52,006 nt of DNA from an uncultured Mycoplasmatota bacterium (GCA_947576095.1 CANPPW010000006.1:1-52006), one strand, 5' to 3'; counted from the first letter of the stretch, positions 40,944 through 50,375 are shown. The notes: generated by a model not told the origin, from the letters alone. Translations and numbers: made by a program.

Positions 40944-41165
40944 TAAAAAAACGCCCTAAAATAAGGACGTGATGACGTGGTACCACCTTAATTTACAACT
41001 TTTGTTGCCTCTTTTATTTAACGCATAATTACGGAATACCTTACTTTTTTTGGGGTATCAGCTCCCAAGCTACCTTCTATTATATTGTATATTCATTTTC
41101 ACCTACCATGAACTCTCTTTCATACTTTATAATATACTCCTCTTGTTCTAAGCTTTTCTATTTCT
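40944..41165 (-). promoter_or_regulatory. T-box riboswitch for valS
   Basis: In the minus-strand leader the stem I parts AGAGAG and GGTAGGTGAAAATG appear. They are followed by a specifier loop with GTA (41073-41071) before GCTTGGGAGC, then the antiterminator with TGGTACC (40985-40979), then the attenuator ACGTCCT/AGGGCGT (40970-40951) and a run of seven Ts. Uncharged tRNA-Val should stabilise the antiterminator and allow valS expression. The GTA specifier matches the gene. This is a classical Firmicute arrangement and the call is strong. Confidence 0.93.
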
Positions 41166-41245
41166 ATTATATTAAAAATTAGTTCAGAATACAAGATTTT
41201 ATGAAGAAAAAGTAATAAATATCCACAATTTTAGTGAAATTAGAA

Positions 41246-42964
41246 TTAACGAAATCCTCCGCCACTACTTCCACTTCCTCCACCAAAGGCTCCTCCGCCA
41301 CCTCCAGAAGAAGAGAATCCTCCACCACCAGAAGAATAACTTGCAGCACGTGCATTTGTTGCACGATTCATACTACTATAACTCACTGCATGAATAAACA
41401 TAATGTCGCTATAAGTGTATCCATATTGATTGTTTTCTATAATTTCTGGGTATAATTTTTTAAATTGTTTTGCTACTTTATCAGCTATACCAAGTATTTG
41501 AGCATATATTAAATAATATTCCCACTGATGAACTTCAATTGCCTGCTTATCTCCAATTCTAGAAAATTCTTCTAAAAAGTTTTTAAATCCTTTCAATTGA
41601 ATGGCATCTTCTTTCATAGAAGGATCTATTACATAAACTTTTGATTTAAATAGTTTGAAACGATCCTTTTCTTTTACCTCTATTTTACCACTTGCAATTA
41701 GATTTTCTTTTTCCTTATCTATTACAGAATAAAACCAATGTAAAATTTTTGAATAATTTCTTTGACACCACTTTTCAAATTCTTTCGCTTCCAAAATATT
41801 ATCCTTACTAGCTTCTCGCAACATATCATACAGTTCGGCTTCAAGTTCATTATTAAAATATACATTTTTTGTCAAATCAATCGCACTTTCTTCTTTCTTT
41901 AATAACCCTGTTTCCTTTTTTATAATCGTAATTTTATTTTCCATTAACCATACAAGTAAAATGGCTCCTAATAAATCTGTTTGTCTACTATTTAAATGAT
42001 AACTTTCAGCAATGAAGAAAGTCCTATATATATTTTTATCAAAAGGAATTTCTCTAACATTAGGGACATCTTTCGGTACATGGGATCCCGAAGATCCATA
42101 ATCAAAGCGATTGCCACCTACTAATTGAAGAGATTTTCCATTACTAAAACGAATGAGTTTAAATATGATAAACGCTACAACGCCAAATTGAATAGCCTGG
42201 ATTATAAAACCAATCACATAAATAAAAATATGTAGTGGGGTTATTTTATTTTGATTATCAGTTCCTTTATCTGCTAGCTTTTGATAATATGCAAAGTCAT
42301 GATTCAGTATATGATTCGTTTGAAAGGTTCCTTTATCAAAACGAACAAGAATTGTCATATATTCCTTTTCATCTAGCGTTCCTTCTGAATTCATTTCAAT
42401 ATAGCCGTCATAAACGTAAGCTGTTCCTCTATTCCCATATCCCCAAACAGGTATAGTATCAGAAAGATGATTATCTGTATATATTTTAATATGCACATTT
42501 CCTGGTTTTGAAGAAAGATGGTGGGAGATCAGATTCCAATAGATCATGTCTGCATCTTCTAGTGAGACTACAAAACCACGAATATCATAAGTTAATTCAT
42601 ATTCATGATATCCATACTCACTAATTCCAAAACAAAGTTCTAATCCATCTTTTACATAATGAATGCCATTTTGATATGCTTTGCTTTCAAAAGAAGCACT
42701 AGTGTCCCAATTTTCCTTAACAGTATATTGTCTATTATTTTCTGTTACCTTAAAGTTTTCAATTTGAGCATCGCCTATATTATAATAGGGTTTATATCCT
42801 TCTGTTCCCTCCGTTAAATGAGCACTCCAAATTTCCTTCACATGTGCAGTCCCAAAGCTATCTATATAAATTTCCATGTCAATATTAGAAATACTATTGG
42901 CTTTTACATGAAAAGGGATTAGTATAAATAAGATGAAAATGATATAATGCAAAAATTTTTTCAT
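41246..42964 (-). CDS. DUF2207 family membrane protein with Gly/Ser tail
   Basis: A 572-residue protein. A signal peptide covers residues 1-22 (IIFILFILIPFHVKA), then an extracytoplasmic beta-rich DUF2207 domain (25-215), a membrane hairpin near 247-272 (FIYVIGFIIQAIQFG and on), and a helical cytosolic part (300-520). The tail from about 543 is SSGGGGFSSSGGGGGAFGGG-like, the normal DUF2207 ending. The role is unknown. It is commonly next to LemA, as here, and the two likely act together in the envelope. AGGAGG precedes the ATG. Confidence 0.9.
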   Translation of the reverse strand: MKKFLHYIIFILFILIPFHVKANSISNIDMEIYIDSFGTAHVKEIWSAHLTEGTEGYKPYYNIGDAQIENFKVTENNRQYTVKENWDTSASFESKAYQNGIHYVKDGLELCFGISEYGYHEYELTYDIRGFVVSLEDADMIYWNLISHHLSSKPGNVHIKIYTDNHLSDTIPVWGYGNRGTAYVYDGYIEMNSEGTLDEKEYMTILVRFDKGTFQTNHILNHDFAYYQKLADKGTDNQNKITPLHIFIYVIGFIIQAIQFGVVAFIIFKLIRFSNGKSLQLVGGNRFDYGSSGSHVPKDVPNVREIPFDKNIYRTFFIAESYHLNSRQTDLLGAILLVWLMENKITIIKKETGLLKKEESAIDLTKNVYFNNELEAELYDMLREASKDNILEAKEFEKWCQRNYSKILHWFYSVIDKEKENLIASGKIEVKEKDRFKLFKSKVYVIDPSMKEDAIQLKGFKNFLEEFSRIGDKQAIEVHQWEYYLIYAQILGIADKVAKQFKKLYPEIIENNQYGYTYSDIMFIHAVSYSSMNRATNARAASYSSGGGGFSSSGGGGGAFGGGSGSSGGGFR

Positions 42965-42978
42965 AATTTCCTCCTAAA

Positions 42979-43003
42979 GAAAAAAGTCTACATGTAGTAG
43001 ACT
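42979..43003 (-). terminator. partial terminator between lemA and the DUF2207 gene
   Basis: AGTCTAC (42985-42991) pairs with GTAGACT (42997-43003) around five bases, and six Ts follow on the minus strand. The lemA stop lies in the arm. It may reduce DUF2207 expression relative to lemA. Confidence 0.65.
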
Positions 43004-43553
43004 AAAATTGAACTTTTACGTTTTCTCTTTCCTCTTCTGTAGCTGCAAAAAAAGCTTCTGGTTTAAATCCAAATAAATTTGCTACTATATTAGATGGAAA
43101 TACTTCAAGTCTATTTTTATAAGTTAAAACTGTATCATTATAAAATTGTCTTGCAAAACGAATCTTCTCCTCTACTTCACTAAGTTTATGTTGTAAATCT
43201 GTAAAGTTTGTATTGGCTTTTAAATCTGGATAATTTTCTGCTAAAGCAAATAAGCGACCTAATGTTTGAGAAACTTCTTTTTCTGCCTCTATTTCCTCAG
43301 AAGGACTACTAGCACTTACTGCCTTATTCCTAGCGACTACTACAGCTTCTAAGGTTTCCTTTTCGTGAGATGCATACCCTTTTACTGTTTCAACAAGATT
43401 GGGTATTAAATCATGCCTGTTTTTCAGCACCACATCAATTTGAGCCCACTGATCTTTTACTTTGTTTCTTAATTTCACAAGTGTATTATATGTACTCATT
43501 AGATATAAGAGTATTAGTACAACAATTGCTACAACTACTATTAATATAACCAT
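43002..43553 (-). CDS. lemA: LemA family protein
   Basis: A 183-residue LemA protein. One N-terminal membrane helix (VILIVVVAIVVLILLYLMSTYN) is followed by the conserved RNKVKDQWAQIDVVLKNRHDLIPNLVETVKGYASHE region (from about residue 28) and the C-terminal RQFYNDTVLTYKNRLEVFPSN. The fold is a helical bundle outside the membrane. The function is unclear. GGAGG lies upstream. It precedes DUF2207, the usual partner. Confidence 0.95.
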   Translation of the reverse strand: MVILIVVVAIVVLILLYLMSTYNTLVKLRNKVKDQWAQIDVVLKNRHDLIPNLVETVKGYASHEKETLEAVVVARNKAVSASSPSEEIEAEKEVSQTLGRLFALAENYPDLKANTNFTDLQHKLSEVEEKIRFARQFYNDTVLTYKNRLEVFPSNIVANLFGFKPEAFFAATEEERENVKVQF

Positions 43554-43640
43554 ATCTATCCTCCTATAATTCTATTATATCCAAAATTTTCAGAAAAAAA
43601 AAGAAATATTTTTTATCTCTTTACATTTTGATTGTAAAAA

Positions 43641-43666
43641 TTTAAAAAAACATGAAAGCCATGTTT
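43641..43666 (-). terminator. terminator of the TadZ-like gene
   Basis: AAACATG (43648-43654) and CATGTTT (43660-43666) form a seven-pair stem with a five-base loop, followed on the minus strand by Ts. The arm touches the stop codon. Confidence 0.6.
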
Positions 43667-44690
43667 AAAACCAACCAAATAATTTATGTTTTTTTCTCTC
43701 TTCTTCTTCCACATCTACATTAAATCCTAAACGTGTTAAAAATTTATTTAAAATAAAAATACTCTTTTCTCTTTCATCTAAAGGAGGCATGTTAAAAAAA
43801 ACTTTTAAATCGGATTCATATTCAAAGTCTAATATATCTTTAGGTGTCAATAAACTTTGATTAATCACTACTTTTTCGTTTTTATAAGGCTGTAATGCTT
43901 TAGGATTAATAGCCATCAATTTATTTAATTTAATTACAGAAGGCTCTAAAAGATAAATCACTTCTGTACAAAGTTCTTTTGCCTCATCACTATTATTGAT
44001 ATCAATTAAAATGACATCATATTTTTTATTTTTATCTATCACTCTTTTTAATTCATTACTAGTTGTGCTTATTAAAGATACATCTCTAAAAAAGATAAAA
44101 TCTCCTTTATCCACCTCAACAGCAAGTGTTTTATAATATTTATTCAGTTGATTTTTCAGCATATAGGTAAATGTAGTAGCTCCAGATTGTTTGGTAATAT
44201 TTTTAATTCCAATAATCCTTTGAAAATCCTGTTTGGTATGACTAGTAACAGGCATTGTAGCTGCCATCATGATACCTTGTCCAGAGATATTTACTCCCTC
44301 TGCACTTGTTTCAAACTGATGGTACTGTGCTACATCACGGTATGAATTTGGATGCTCATAAAGATACATAATACCATCTATACTTTTGGTAAAATTATAA
44401 ATACCCATGGATACCAAATCAGATAGATAGGCAGGGGAAGAACTTTCAGGAATATCATCTAATAACAAAATGGTTTTATCCATATCTAAAGATATAGATA
44501 ATTTTTGAAGTATCGCTATTTTTTTATAGTCTTTAATAGCTGTTATATCTAAAATAAGCCTTTGATAAAAAAAGTTTTTAAATGTTGCAATAATCTCATC
44601 TACAGTAAATTCACCATTTAAAGATTTTATAACATCTATATCAAGCTTTTGTAGTGCTTCATTATGTTTATTACTAATTATGACATTCAT
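43665..44690 (-). CDS. TadZ/CpaE-like pilus-assembly ATPase-fold protein
   Basis: A 341-residue soluble protein. Residues 1-125 look like an atypical receiver domain (RLILDITAI, TILLLDDIPE). Residues 158-310 have the outline of a SIMIBI ATPase as in TadZ/CpaE: IGIKNITKQSGATTFTYML (a changed Walker A, with SGATT in place of GGVGTT), KYDVILIDINNS, and the late VVINQSLLTPKDI. The changed P-loop may make it a non-hydrolysing localisation factor. AGGGG precedes the ATG. The gene lies 17 bases after the pilin-like gene on the same strand. TadA, TadB and TadC are not in the window. The call is an inference from the fold outline. Confidence 0.62.
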   Translation of the reverse strand: MNVIISNKHNEALQKLDIDVIKSLNGEFTVDEIIATFKNFFYQRLILDITAIKDYKKIAILQKLSISLDMDKTILLLDDIPESSSPAYLSDLVSMGIYNFTKSIDGIMYLYEHPNSYRDVAQYHQFETSAEGVNISGQGIMMAATMPVTSHTKQDFQRIIGIKNITKQSGATTFTYMLKNQLNKYYKTLAVEVDKGDFIFFRDVSLISTTSNELKRVIDKNKKYDVILIDINNSDEAKELCTEVIYLLEPSVIKLNKLMAINPKALQPYKNEKVVINQSLLTPKDILDFEYESDLKVFFNMPPLDEREKSIFILNKFLTRLGFNVDVEEEERKKHKLFGWF

Positions 44691-44707
44691 TTGTTCCCCT
44701 CCTTTTT

Positions 44708-44902
44708 TTATTTTATATTTGTTCCCGCTCCACGCTGGTCACATTTTCCATTTACCCAAACACCACCATTGTTGACACATTCTGTTTTTCCTTTAATTCC
44801 ACTTAACATACCATTAACAATCACAGTTCCGACTGCTAAAACAATTCCAATTAAGATGATAGTGATTACAGTCATATTTGCTTCTCCTGCTGCTTCTTTC
44901 AT
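44708..44902 (-). CDS. pilin-like small membrane protein
   Basis: A 64-residue protein that begins at the ATG with AAAGGTGG seven bases upstream; the longer frame has no ribosome site. A short charged start (MKEAAGEANM) is followed by one membrane helix (TVITIILIGIVLAVGTVIVN), and a Gly/Cys-containing end holds two Cys (ECVNNGG, KCDQRG). A Flp-type Tad pilin has the same size and pattern. No prepilin GxxxxE cleavage site is evident. It pairs with the TadZ-like gene, so a small surface fibre is plausible. Confidence 0.6.
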   Translation of the reverse strand: MKEAAGEANMTVITIILIGIVLAVGTVIVNGMLSGIKGKTECVNNGGVWVNGKCDQRGAGTNIK

Positions 44903-45030
44903 TCTATCACCACCTTTCCTATCATTATTATTAGTATACCATATTTTAATAATCGAAAACAAAAATTTGAAAGATTTGATAAAATTTTACATTAATTTCA
45001 TGGATCAACCTTTTTATAAGATTATTAACT

Positions 45031-45058
45031 AAAAAAACTACTAATTATGATTAGTAGT
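45031..45058 (-). terminator. terminator of the MMPL operon
   Basis: ACTACTAAT (45037-45045) and ATTAGTAGT (45050-45058) form a perfect nine-pair stem with a four-base loop, followed on the minus strand by seven Ts. The stop codon of the 45051 gene lies in the stem. Confidence 0.88.
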
Positions 45059-46649
45059 TCCCACTTACTGCATTCACTTTAAAAATAAATGTTGTTTTAT
45101 CAATATTCGATGAAGAAAATCCATGATAATTTTTACTCAGCTCTGTAAGAGCTTCTACTTTATCACTATATTTTTTCATTGTATGAGAATATGTTGATAA
45201 TTTTTGAATACCATTTTGATTAAAAGATCTAGTTCCCTCTTTTAAGGTAAGTGTTCCATCATATAATATTGCAGCACCTTGATGTAAAGAAGAAGATCCT
45301 TCATATAATTTTGAAACGCCTAATTCTAAAGTATATAAACCATTTGATAATGTATGGGATCCTTCATAAATCTTAGTTATTGCAGAATCTAGAGTACCCA
45401 TTATCGTAGAAATTTGTTTCTGTAAATCATTTATCATTTCTAAAGTTCCGTTTATTGCTGCATTATTTCCTTCTAATAAAAGAATCATTTCATAATTATT
45501 TTTTATAGATAATAAAGTTTCATCTGCTCCTTGATATTCTGATAATCCATTATTTTCATAAAGACCTTGTAATTCCTCTTTGGTCTTCTTTGATGCATAA
45601 ATAATCTGATTTAAAGCCTTCGTATTTTGACTTTGTAAATATGTTAGTTTTTGTATATATGTATTTATGTTAGAAGTATTTAAATTTGCCTCTACACTTT
45701 TTAATGCATTTCGCAGTTCAGAAATACCATTTTCTAAAGTAATAGACCCATTTTTTAAGACAGTGACGGCTTCTTTTGCTCTACCTAATTCTAAAGACAA
45801 TGTATAAGAACCTTCTTTTAAACTTTTAGCACCTACTTCTAGACTTTGTACACCATTTTCTATTTTATCCATATTACTTTGTAATTCCTCAATATTAGAA
45901 TATAACTGATCCATTTTCTTAAATATCATAAAGTCTTCTTTTTCTAATAATTTAGGTGTCGCTAAAATATAAACATTATTTAAAGAAAATTTGGTTGTTT
46001 CGTATGTAAGTGTGATATCATCTAAACCCTTAAATCCATCATATGAAATGCTATCAAAAAGACCTGGTGATGCAATCGAAATGGCAAACTCACTCATTCC
46101 ATTGTTTACAACTTTCCCATTGGTAATGGTAACATTTTTATTTGTTTTTCCATTAAAATAAGTTCCTAGAGTTACAACAAAAGGTGTATATAAAGTTTCT
46201 TTCTGACCATTTATATTTACAATATTTTTAAGAGAATTTGTAAAATGATAGACAATTTTTACTTTCCCTTTTTTTCCAATCATATCTTGTACACTTTTTT
46301 CTTCATCATCTAGAAAATACTTAACCTCGATCTCAATAGGAAGCTCATCTTTAAAATCTCCCTTATAGAAAATATCTTTTCCATTTCCCTTCCATATTAA
46401 AGAAGAACCATTGAAGGAAAATTTCTCATTCCCATTTAAATTTAAAATATTTTTTAACTTCGTTTCATCCTGAATTTCCTTTTCCTCACCTACCAATAAA
46501 TGATTGGTAATTTCTCTTTGATATGGTTTTCCTACTTCATCTAATTTGGCATAAATAGTTTCTTCTTTTGTAAAAGCATAAGTCTGCAATGGATAAACCA
46601 TACCTAAAGAAATTAGAAATCCCATAAACATTTTATTTATCTTTTTCAT
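45051..46649 (-). CDS. secreted repeat protein partnered with the MMPL exporter
   Basis: A 532-residue protein with a signal peptide (MFMGFLISLGMVYPLQTYAF). Residues 30-230 are beta-rich. From 240 on there are many L-x-x-G repeats (NGVQSLEVGAKSLKEGSYTL, then LYEGSSSLHQGAAILYDG), as seen in YhgE/Pip proteins and other MMPL partners; a long coiled coil is expected. No C-terminal membrane anchor is visible, unlike YhgE. It follows the MMPL gene at once (TAAATG), with AGAAGGG as ribosome site. It likely forms a periplasm-like or wall-side part of the exporter, by inference. Confidence 0.75.
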   Translation of the reverse strand: MKKINKMFMGFLISLGMVYPLQTYAFTKEETIYAKLDEVGKPYQREITNHLLVGEEKEIQDETKLKNILNLNGNEKFSFNGSSLIWKGNGKDIFYKGDFKDELPIEIEVKYFLDDEEKSVQDMIGKKGKVKIVYHFTNSLKNIVNINGQKETLYTPFVVTLGTYFNGKTNKNVTITNGKVVNNGMSEFAISIASPGLFDSISYDGFKGLDDITLTYETTKFSLNNVYILATPKLLEKEDFMIFKKMDQLYSNIEELQSNMDKIENGVQSLEVGAKSLKEGSYTLSLELGRAKEAVTVLKNGSITLENGISELRNALKSVEANLNTSNINTYIQKLTYLQSQNTKALNQIIYASKKTKEELQGLYENNGLSEYQGADETLLSIKNNYEMILLLEGNNAAINGTLEMINDLQKQISTIMGTLDSAITKIYEGSHTLSNGLYTLELGVSKLYEGSSSLHQGAAILYDGTLTLKEGTRSFNQNGIQKLSTYSHTMKKYSDKVEALTELSKNYHGFSSSNIDKTTFIFKVNAVSGNY

Positions 46650-48716
46650 TTATATCCCTTCTTTCATATCTTTTGTTGTATACATAATAACTTTATCAAA
46701 AATAAGTAATAATGATGGTAAAATTAAAATAACAACTAGCATACTAATAACAGAACCTCTTGATAAAAGTTCACAAATAGAACCAATCATATCAATTTTA
46801 GAATACATTGCTACACCAAAAGTAGCAGCGAAGAAACAAAGGGCTGATACAATAATAGATGGTACTGTTGCCATCAATGTACGCTTCATAGCTTCTTTTT
46901 TATTCTTATTGTGTTTTCGCTCTTCTAAATATTTTGTCGACATTAAAATAGCATAATCAATGGTAGCTCCTAGCTGAATCGTTCCAATTACGATAGGTGC
47001 AATAAAAGGAAGTGAAACACCCATATAATAGGAAATAGCCATATTTACAAAAATCGCAAATTCAATGGTAATAACTAGTAAAAATGGTAAACTAATTGAT
47101 TTTAAAACAAATAACATAATCACAAAGATTACAGCAATCGATATATAATTTACAACTTTAAAATCATGGTCAGCAATCTCTACCAAATCTTTAGTAAGAG
47201 CCCCTTCACCCGCTATAATAGCCTTATCATCATATTTTTTTACTAAATGATTAATAGTATCAATTTGTTTATTTAGTTTATGACTCGCCACTTCATAAGT
47301 AGAATTGAGTAATAATAACTGATATTCTTCATTTTGAAAATATGATAAAGCTTCATTGGGTAGCATTGATAAAAAAGCTTCATTACTTGCCATAGAAGTA
47401 GGTGATAATACCAAATCCACACCCTCTATTTTCTTTAAATCATTTGTAAGTTTTTTTACCTCATTCATTTTTAAATTCTTATTGAGTAGTATAATTTGCG
47501 GGGAAATTATGTTATAGTCTTTGGCAAGACGATTATTAGCAATCCTACTCGGTAAATTTTCAGGCAGTGCTTCATCCAATTTATAATAAACATCATAACG
47601 ATTATTTCCATATATAGCAGGTATACATAATAACAAAAATATCACGATAATCAATCTGCTATGTTTTACAGCAAAAGACTGCAATTTTTTAAATTGTGGA
47701 AAAAAATTCTTATGTTTGGTTTTCTCAATTTGTTTATCAAAGGTAAGCAATAAAGATGGAAACAAACTAAGTACACACACAAGGCCACAAATTACACCTT
47801 TGGCCATTACAATTCCAATATCTTTCCCCAAAGATAAATCCATAGCACATAGTGCTAGAAAGCCTGCAACGGTAGTAAGAGAAGAACCTATCACTGATTT
47901 AAATGTTTCCTCTATAGCAAATGCCATCGCCTTTTTTCCATCTTGATATTTTTCTTTTGCCTGTTCATATTTGTGATATAAAAATATAGAAAAATCCGTT
48001 GTGACACCTAACTGTAAAACTGCTGTGATGGCTTTCGTAATATAAGATATTTCTCCAAGTAATATATTTGAACCTAAATTATATAAAATAGCAACGCCAA
48101 TATTTCCTAATAAAAATATAGGTATTAAATATGAATCTGTTGTAAAAAATAGAATCATAGCACAAAGAAAGATGGCAACCCCTACATAGGCAACAACTTC
48201 TTTATTTGATAATTCCATAGTATCTAAAACAAGAGCAGACATTCCACTTACCCTTGATGCATCAGAAACCTCTTTTCTAAGATCATTTACAGCATCTAAT
48301 GTTTGCTGTTCTGATGTAGATCCTTTAAAAGTTACCACAAAAACAGTACTATCTTTTTTATATAATTTATCAACAACTCCATCTGGTAACATAGAAATAG
48401 GAATGACATCTCCTGTCACATCTGCTAAACTTAAAACCTGATTTACACCTGATATTTTTTCTACTTTTCGTTCTAACTTTAACAAATCATTTGTACTCAT
48501 AGAATCTACCATAACAAATGAAAAAGCCCCCAGTTTAAATTCATGTGTTAGAATATCTTCCCCCTTAATGGTTTCAATATCTTCTGGTAAATAAACTAGA
48601 ATATCATAATTTACCTTTGTTTTTATAAACCCAATTGCAGCGGGTATTAATAAAAATAAAGATAAAATAACAATAAATACACCATGCTTCGTAATATATT
48701 CAGAAATTTTTTTCAT
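46650..48716 (-). CDS. MMPL/RND family transporter
   Basis: A 688-residue membrane exporter with 12 predicted helices in two halves. Each half has a helix, a large extracytoplasmic loop and five more helices. The family motifs are seen as QLGVTTDFSIFLYHKYEQ (first half) and QLGATIDYAILMSTKYLEE (second), where the acidic residue in the membrane takes part in proton coupling. Relatives (YdfJ and MMPL) export lipids, surfactants or drugs. GGAGG precedes the ATG. A divergent TetR gene starts 175 bases upstream, so control by it is likely. Confidence 0.92.
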   Translation of the reverse strand: MKKISEYITKHGVFIVILSLFLLIPAAIGFIKTKVNYDILVYLPEDIETIKGEDILTHEFKLGAFSFVMVDSMSTNDLLKLERKVEKISGVNQVLSLADVTGDVIPISMLPDGVVDKLYKKDSTVFVVTFKGSTSEQQTLDAVNDLRKEVSDASRVSGMSALVLDTMELSNKEVVAYVGVAIFLCAMILFFTTDSYLIPIFLLGNIGVAILYNLGSNILLGEISYITKAITAVLQLGVTTDFSIFLYHKYEQAKEKYQDGKKAMAFAIEETFKSVIGSSLTTVAGFLALCAMDLSLGKDIGIVMAKGVICGLVCVLSLFPSLLLTFDKQIEKTKHKNFFPQFKKLQSFAVKHSRLIIVIFLLLCIPAIYGNNRYDVYYKLDEALPENLPSRIANNRLAKDYNIISPQIILLNKNLKMNEVKKLTNDLKKIEGVDLVLSPTSMASNEAFLSMLPNEALSYFQNEEYQLLLLNSTYEVASHKLNKQIDTINHLVKKYDDKAIIAGEGALTKDLVEIADHDFKVVNYISIAVIFVIMLFVLKSISLPFLLVITIEFAIFVNMAISYYMGVSLPFIAPIVIGTIQLGATIDYAILMSTKYLEERKHNKNKKEAMKRTLMATVPSIIVSALCFFAATFGVAMYSKIDMIGSICELLSRGSVISMLVVILILPSLLLIFDKVIMYTTKDMKEGI

Positions 48717-48826
48717 GCAAACACCTCCATGTCAATGTATTATATTCATATTGTAAAAATTATGCATTAACAAAAAATATAAGTTGTATGATATCCAACA
48801 TTTTTTATTTTTTGTATCGTTAAATA

Positions 48827-48845
48827 ATAAACATTTGTTGTTTAT
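48827..48845. promoter_or_regulatory. palindrome, candidate TetR operator
   Basis: ATAAACA-N5-TGTTTAT is a perfect inverted repeat of 19 bases. It lies between the divergent MMPL and TetR genes, just upstream of the tetR TATAAT (48869-48874). Size, symmetry and place suit a TetR-family operator; binding is inferred. Confidence 0.55.
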
Positions 48846-48891
48846 CTTCTCTTTTGTTTAAATACTAGTATAATAATAAATGGTGGTGCAA

Positions 48892-49470
48892 ATGAAAGAG
48901 CATGGAAAAAAAGATTTAAGAATTATAAAAACAACTAAAAATTTATATGAAGCACTTTTATATTTAATGGAATATAAGACATTTGAAGAAATTAAAATTT
49001 GTGATATATGTGAAAAAGCTATGATCAATCGTTCTACCTTTTATGCACATTTTGAAGATAAATATGATCTTCTTTCTTCTTTAATTAAAGATTTAAAAGA
49101 AAAATTAAAAAATGAATTAGAAAAAAATAAGAATATTTCTAATTCAAAAGAATATTATATAGAATTATTAAAGCTTCTTCTAGATCATCTAGAAAATGAA
49201 AAAGATATTTATGCTCCTATTATGATTCACAATAAAAATAGCATCGCTATGGACATGGTATATGATGCTTTAAGCGAAGACATCTACAATCGGATTGAAA
49301 AAACAAAACAAAAAGAAAATACAATTCCAAGTTCTTTTATTACTAGTTTTTATCTTGGCGCCATATTTAATATAGGAATGGATTTTATTCGTCTTCACAA
49401 ATATACAAAGGAAGAAATAATTTCTTATTTAGATCTTTTGATATCACAAAATACACATGATACATTATAA
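48892..49470 (+). CDS. TetR/AcrR family transcriptional regulator
   Basis: A 192-residue regulator from the ATG at 48892, with GGTGG five bases upstream. The N-terminal HTH is clear: TTKNLYEALLYLM, then EEIKICDICEKAMINRSTFYAHFEDKYDLL. The rest is a helical ligand-binding and dimer domain of the TetR_C type. It is divergent from the MMPL exporter with a perfect palindrome between, so it probably represses the exporter until a ligand binds. The ligand is unknown. Confidence 0.92.
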   Translation: MKEHGKKDLRIIKTTKNLYEALLYLMEYKTFEEIKICDICEKAMINRSTFYAHFEDKYDLLSSLIKDLKEKLKNELEKNKNISNSKEYYIELLKLLLDHLENEKDIYAPIMIHNKNSIAMDMVYDALSEDIYNRIEKTKQKENTIPSSFITSFYLGAIFNIGMDFIRLHKYTKEEIISYLDLLISQNTHDTL

Positions 49471-49617
49471 AAAAGTACAATTAATAATAAGAAAAAAAGC
49501 GAAACGTAAATATGCACAATAAAACTGTATAATTAAATACTGAATAAATAGCCTATTATTTGACATAGATGATAAAATTATTAGGACACATATTAATAAT
49601 AAAAAAAATACTATCTA

Positions 49618-50375
49618 TGAACTGAACCCCAAAAGTTGGACAGTTTATAAATAGTTTCTAATTAGAGGATTGTAACCTGTAATTCATAGGAGACAGTCCT
49701 TTTAATTTTACTTTAATTCTATCATTGTTATAATAATTAATATAGTCATCCATTGCTGAAATCAATTCATCTAGTGTTTTATATTTATCTTCTTGGTCAT
49801 AAAACAAAGTCCAAAGAAATTTTCCATCATTCCGTTATCCATACTATTTCCTTTTCTAGACATGCTTTGTTTTATACCTTTATTCTTTAATCTTTATTGA
49901 TATGATTCATGTTGATATTGCCAACCTTGATCAGAGTGTAAGATTAATCCTTCTAGATTTTTATCTTCAAATGCTTTATTAAGCATATCATTTATTTGTT
50001 CTAAATTAGATGATTTAGAAGTATTATAAGATATTACTTCTCCATTATATCCATCTAGTATTGGTGAAAGATAAATCTTTTCTCCACGGAGGTTAAATTC
50101 AGTTACATCTGTATACCATTTTTCATTTGGCTTATCTGAGTTAAAATCTGGTTCAATTAAATTGTCAGTAATTTTACCAACATTTCCCTTATAAGAAGAA
50201 TATTGTCTTTTATCTCTTTTTAGGGGTTTTAACCCTAATTTAACCATTATTCTATACACTTTTTATGATTCACATTAAAACCTTGATTTCTTAGTTCTAA
50301 TGTTATTCTACGATAACCATATCTTTCTTTATTATTAATAAATATTTCTTTTACCTTGTCTATTATTTCTTTGGA
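49618..50375 (-). mobile_element. IS3-family (IS150-like) element, degraded remnant
   Basis: The end at 49618 is TGAACTGAACCCCAAAAGTT, which matches the usual IS3/IS150 terminal repeat. The element reads on the minus strand, with the orfB remains at 49658-50370. Its 5' part (orfA and the left end) is missing, cut at about 50375 where the terminus of a second insertion sequence begins. The sequence is a dead relic. Confidence 0.85.
49658..50375 (-). pseudogene. IS3-family transposase orfB, broken
   Basis: The DDE integrase core of IS3-type OrfB in pieces. From the 5' side: an N-terminal piece with KVKEIFINNKERYGYRRI; a frameshift near 50262 (one base lost in an A-run); the main core (RQYSSYKGNVGKITDN to LHSDQGWQYQ); an in-frame TAA near 49894; a frameshift in the FFG region near 49815; and the C-terminal piece (DDYINYYNNDRIKVKLKGLS), ending at TAG. 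At least three lesions exclude function. The 49894-50259 open frame is only the middle piece. Confidence 0.88.

Noticed and set aside
41179-41364. Minus-strand 61-codon frame at the end of the DUF2207 gene
   Set aside because: It is the Gly/Ser-rich tail of DUF2207 read in another frame, giving a Val/Glu/Leu repeat; there is no ribosome site.
44664-45032. Plus-strand 122-codon frame
   Set aside because: It is antisense to the pilin-like gene and rich in Pro, Ile and Phe; no ribosome site is visible.
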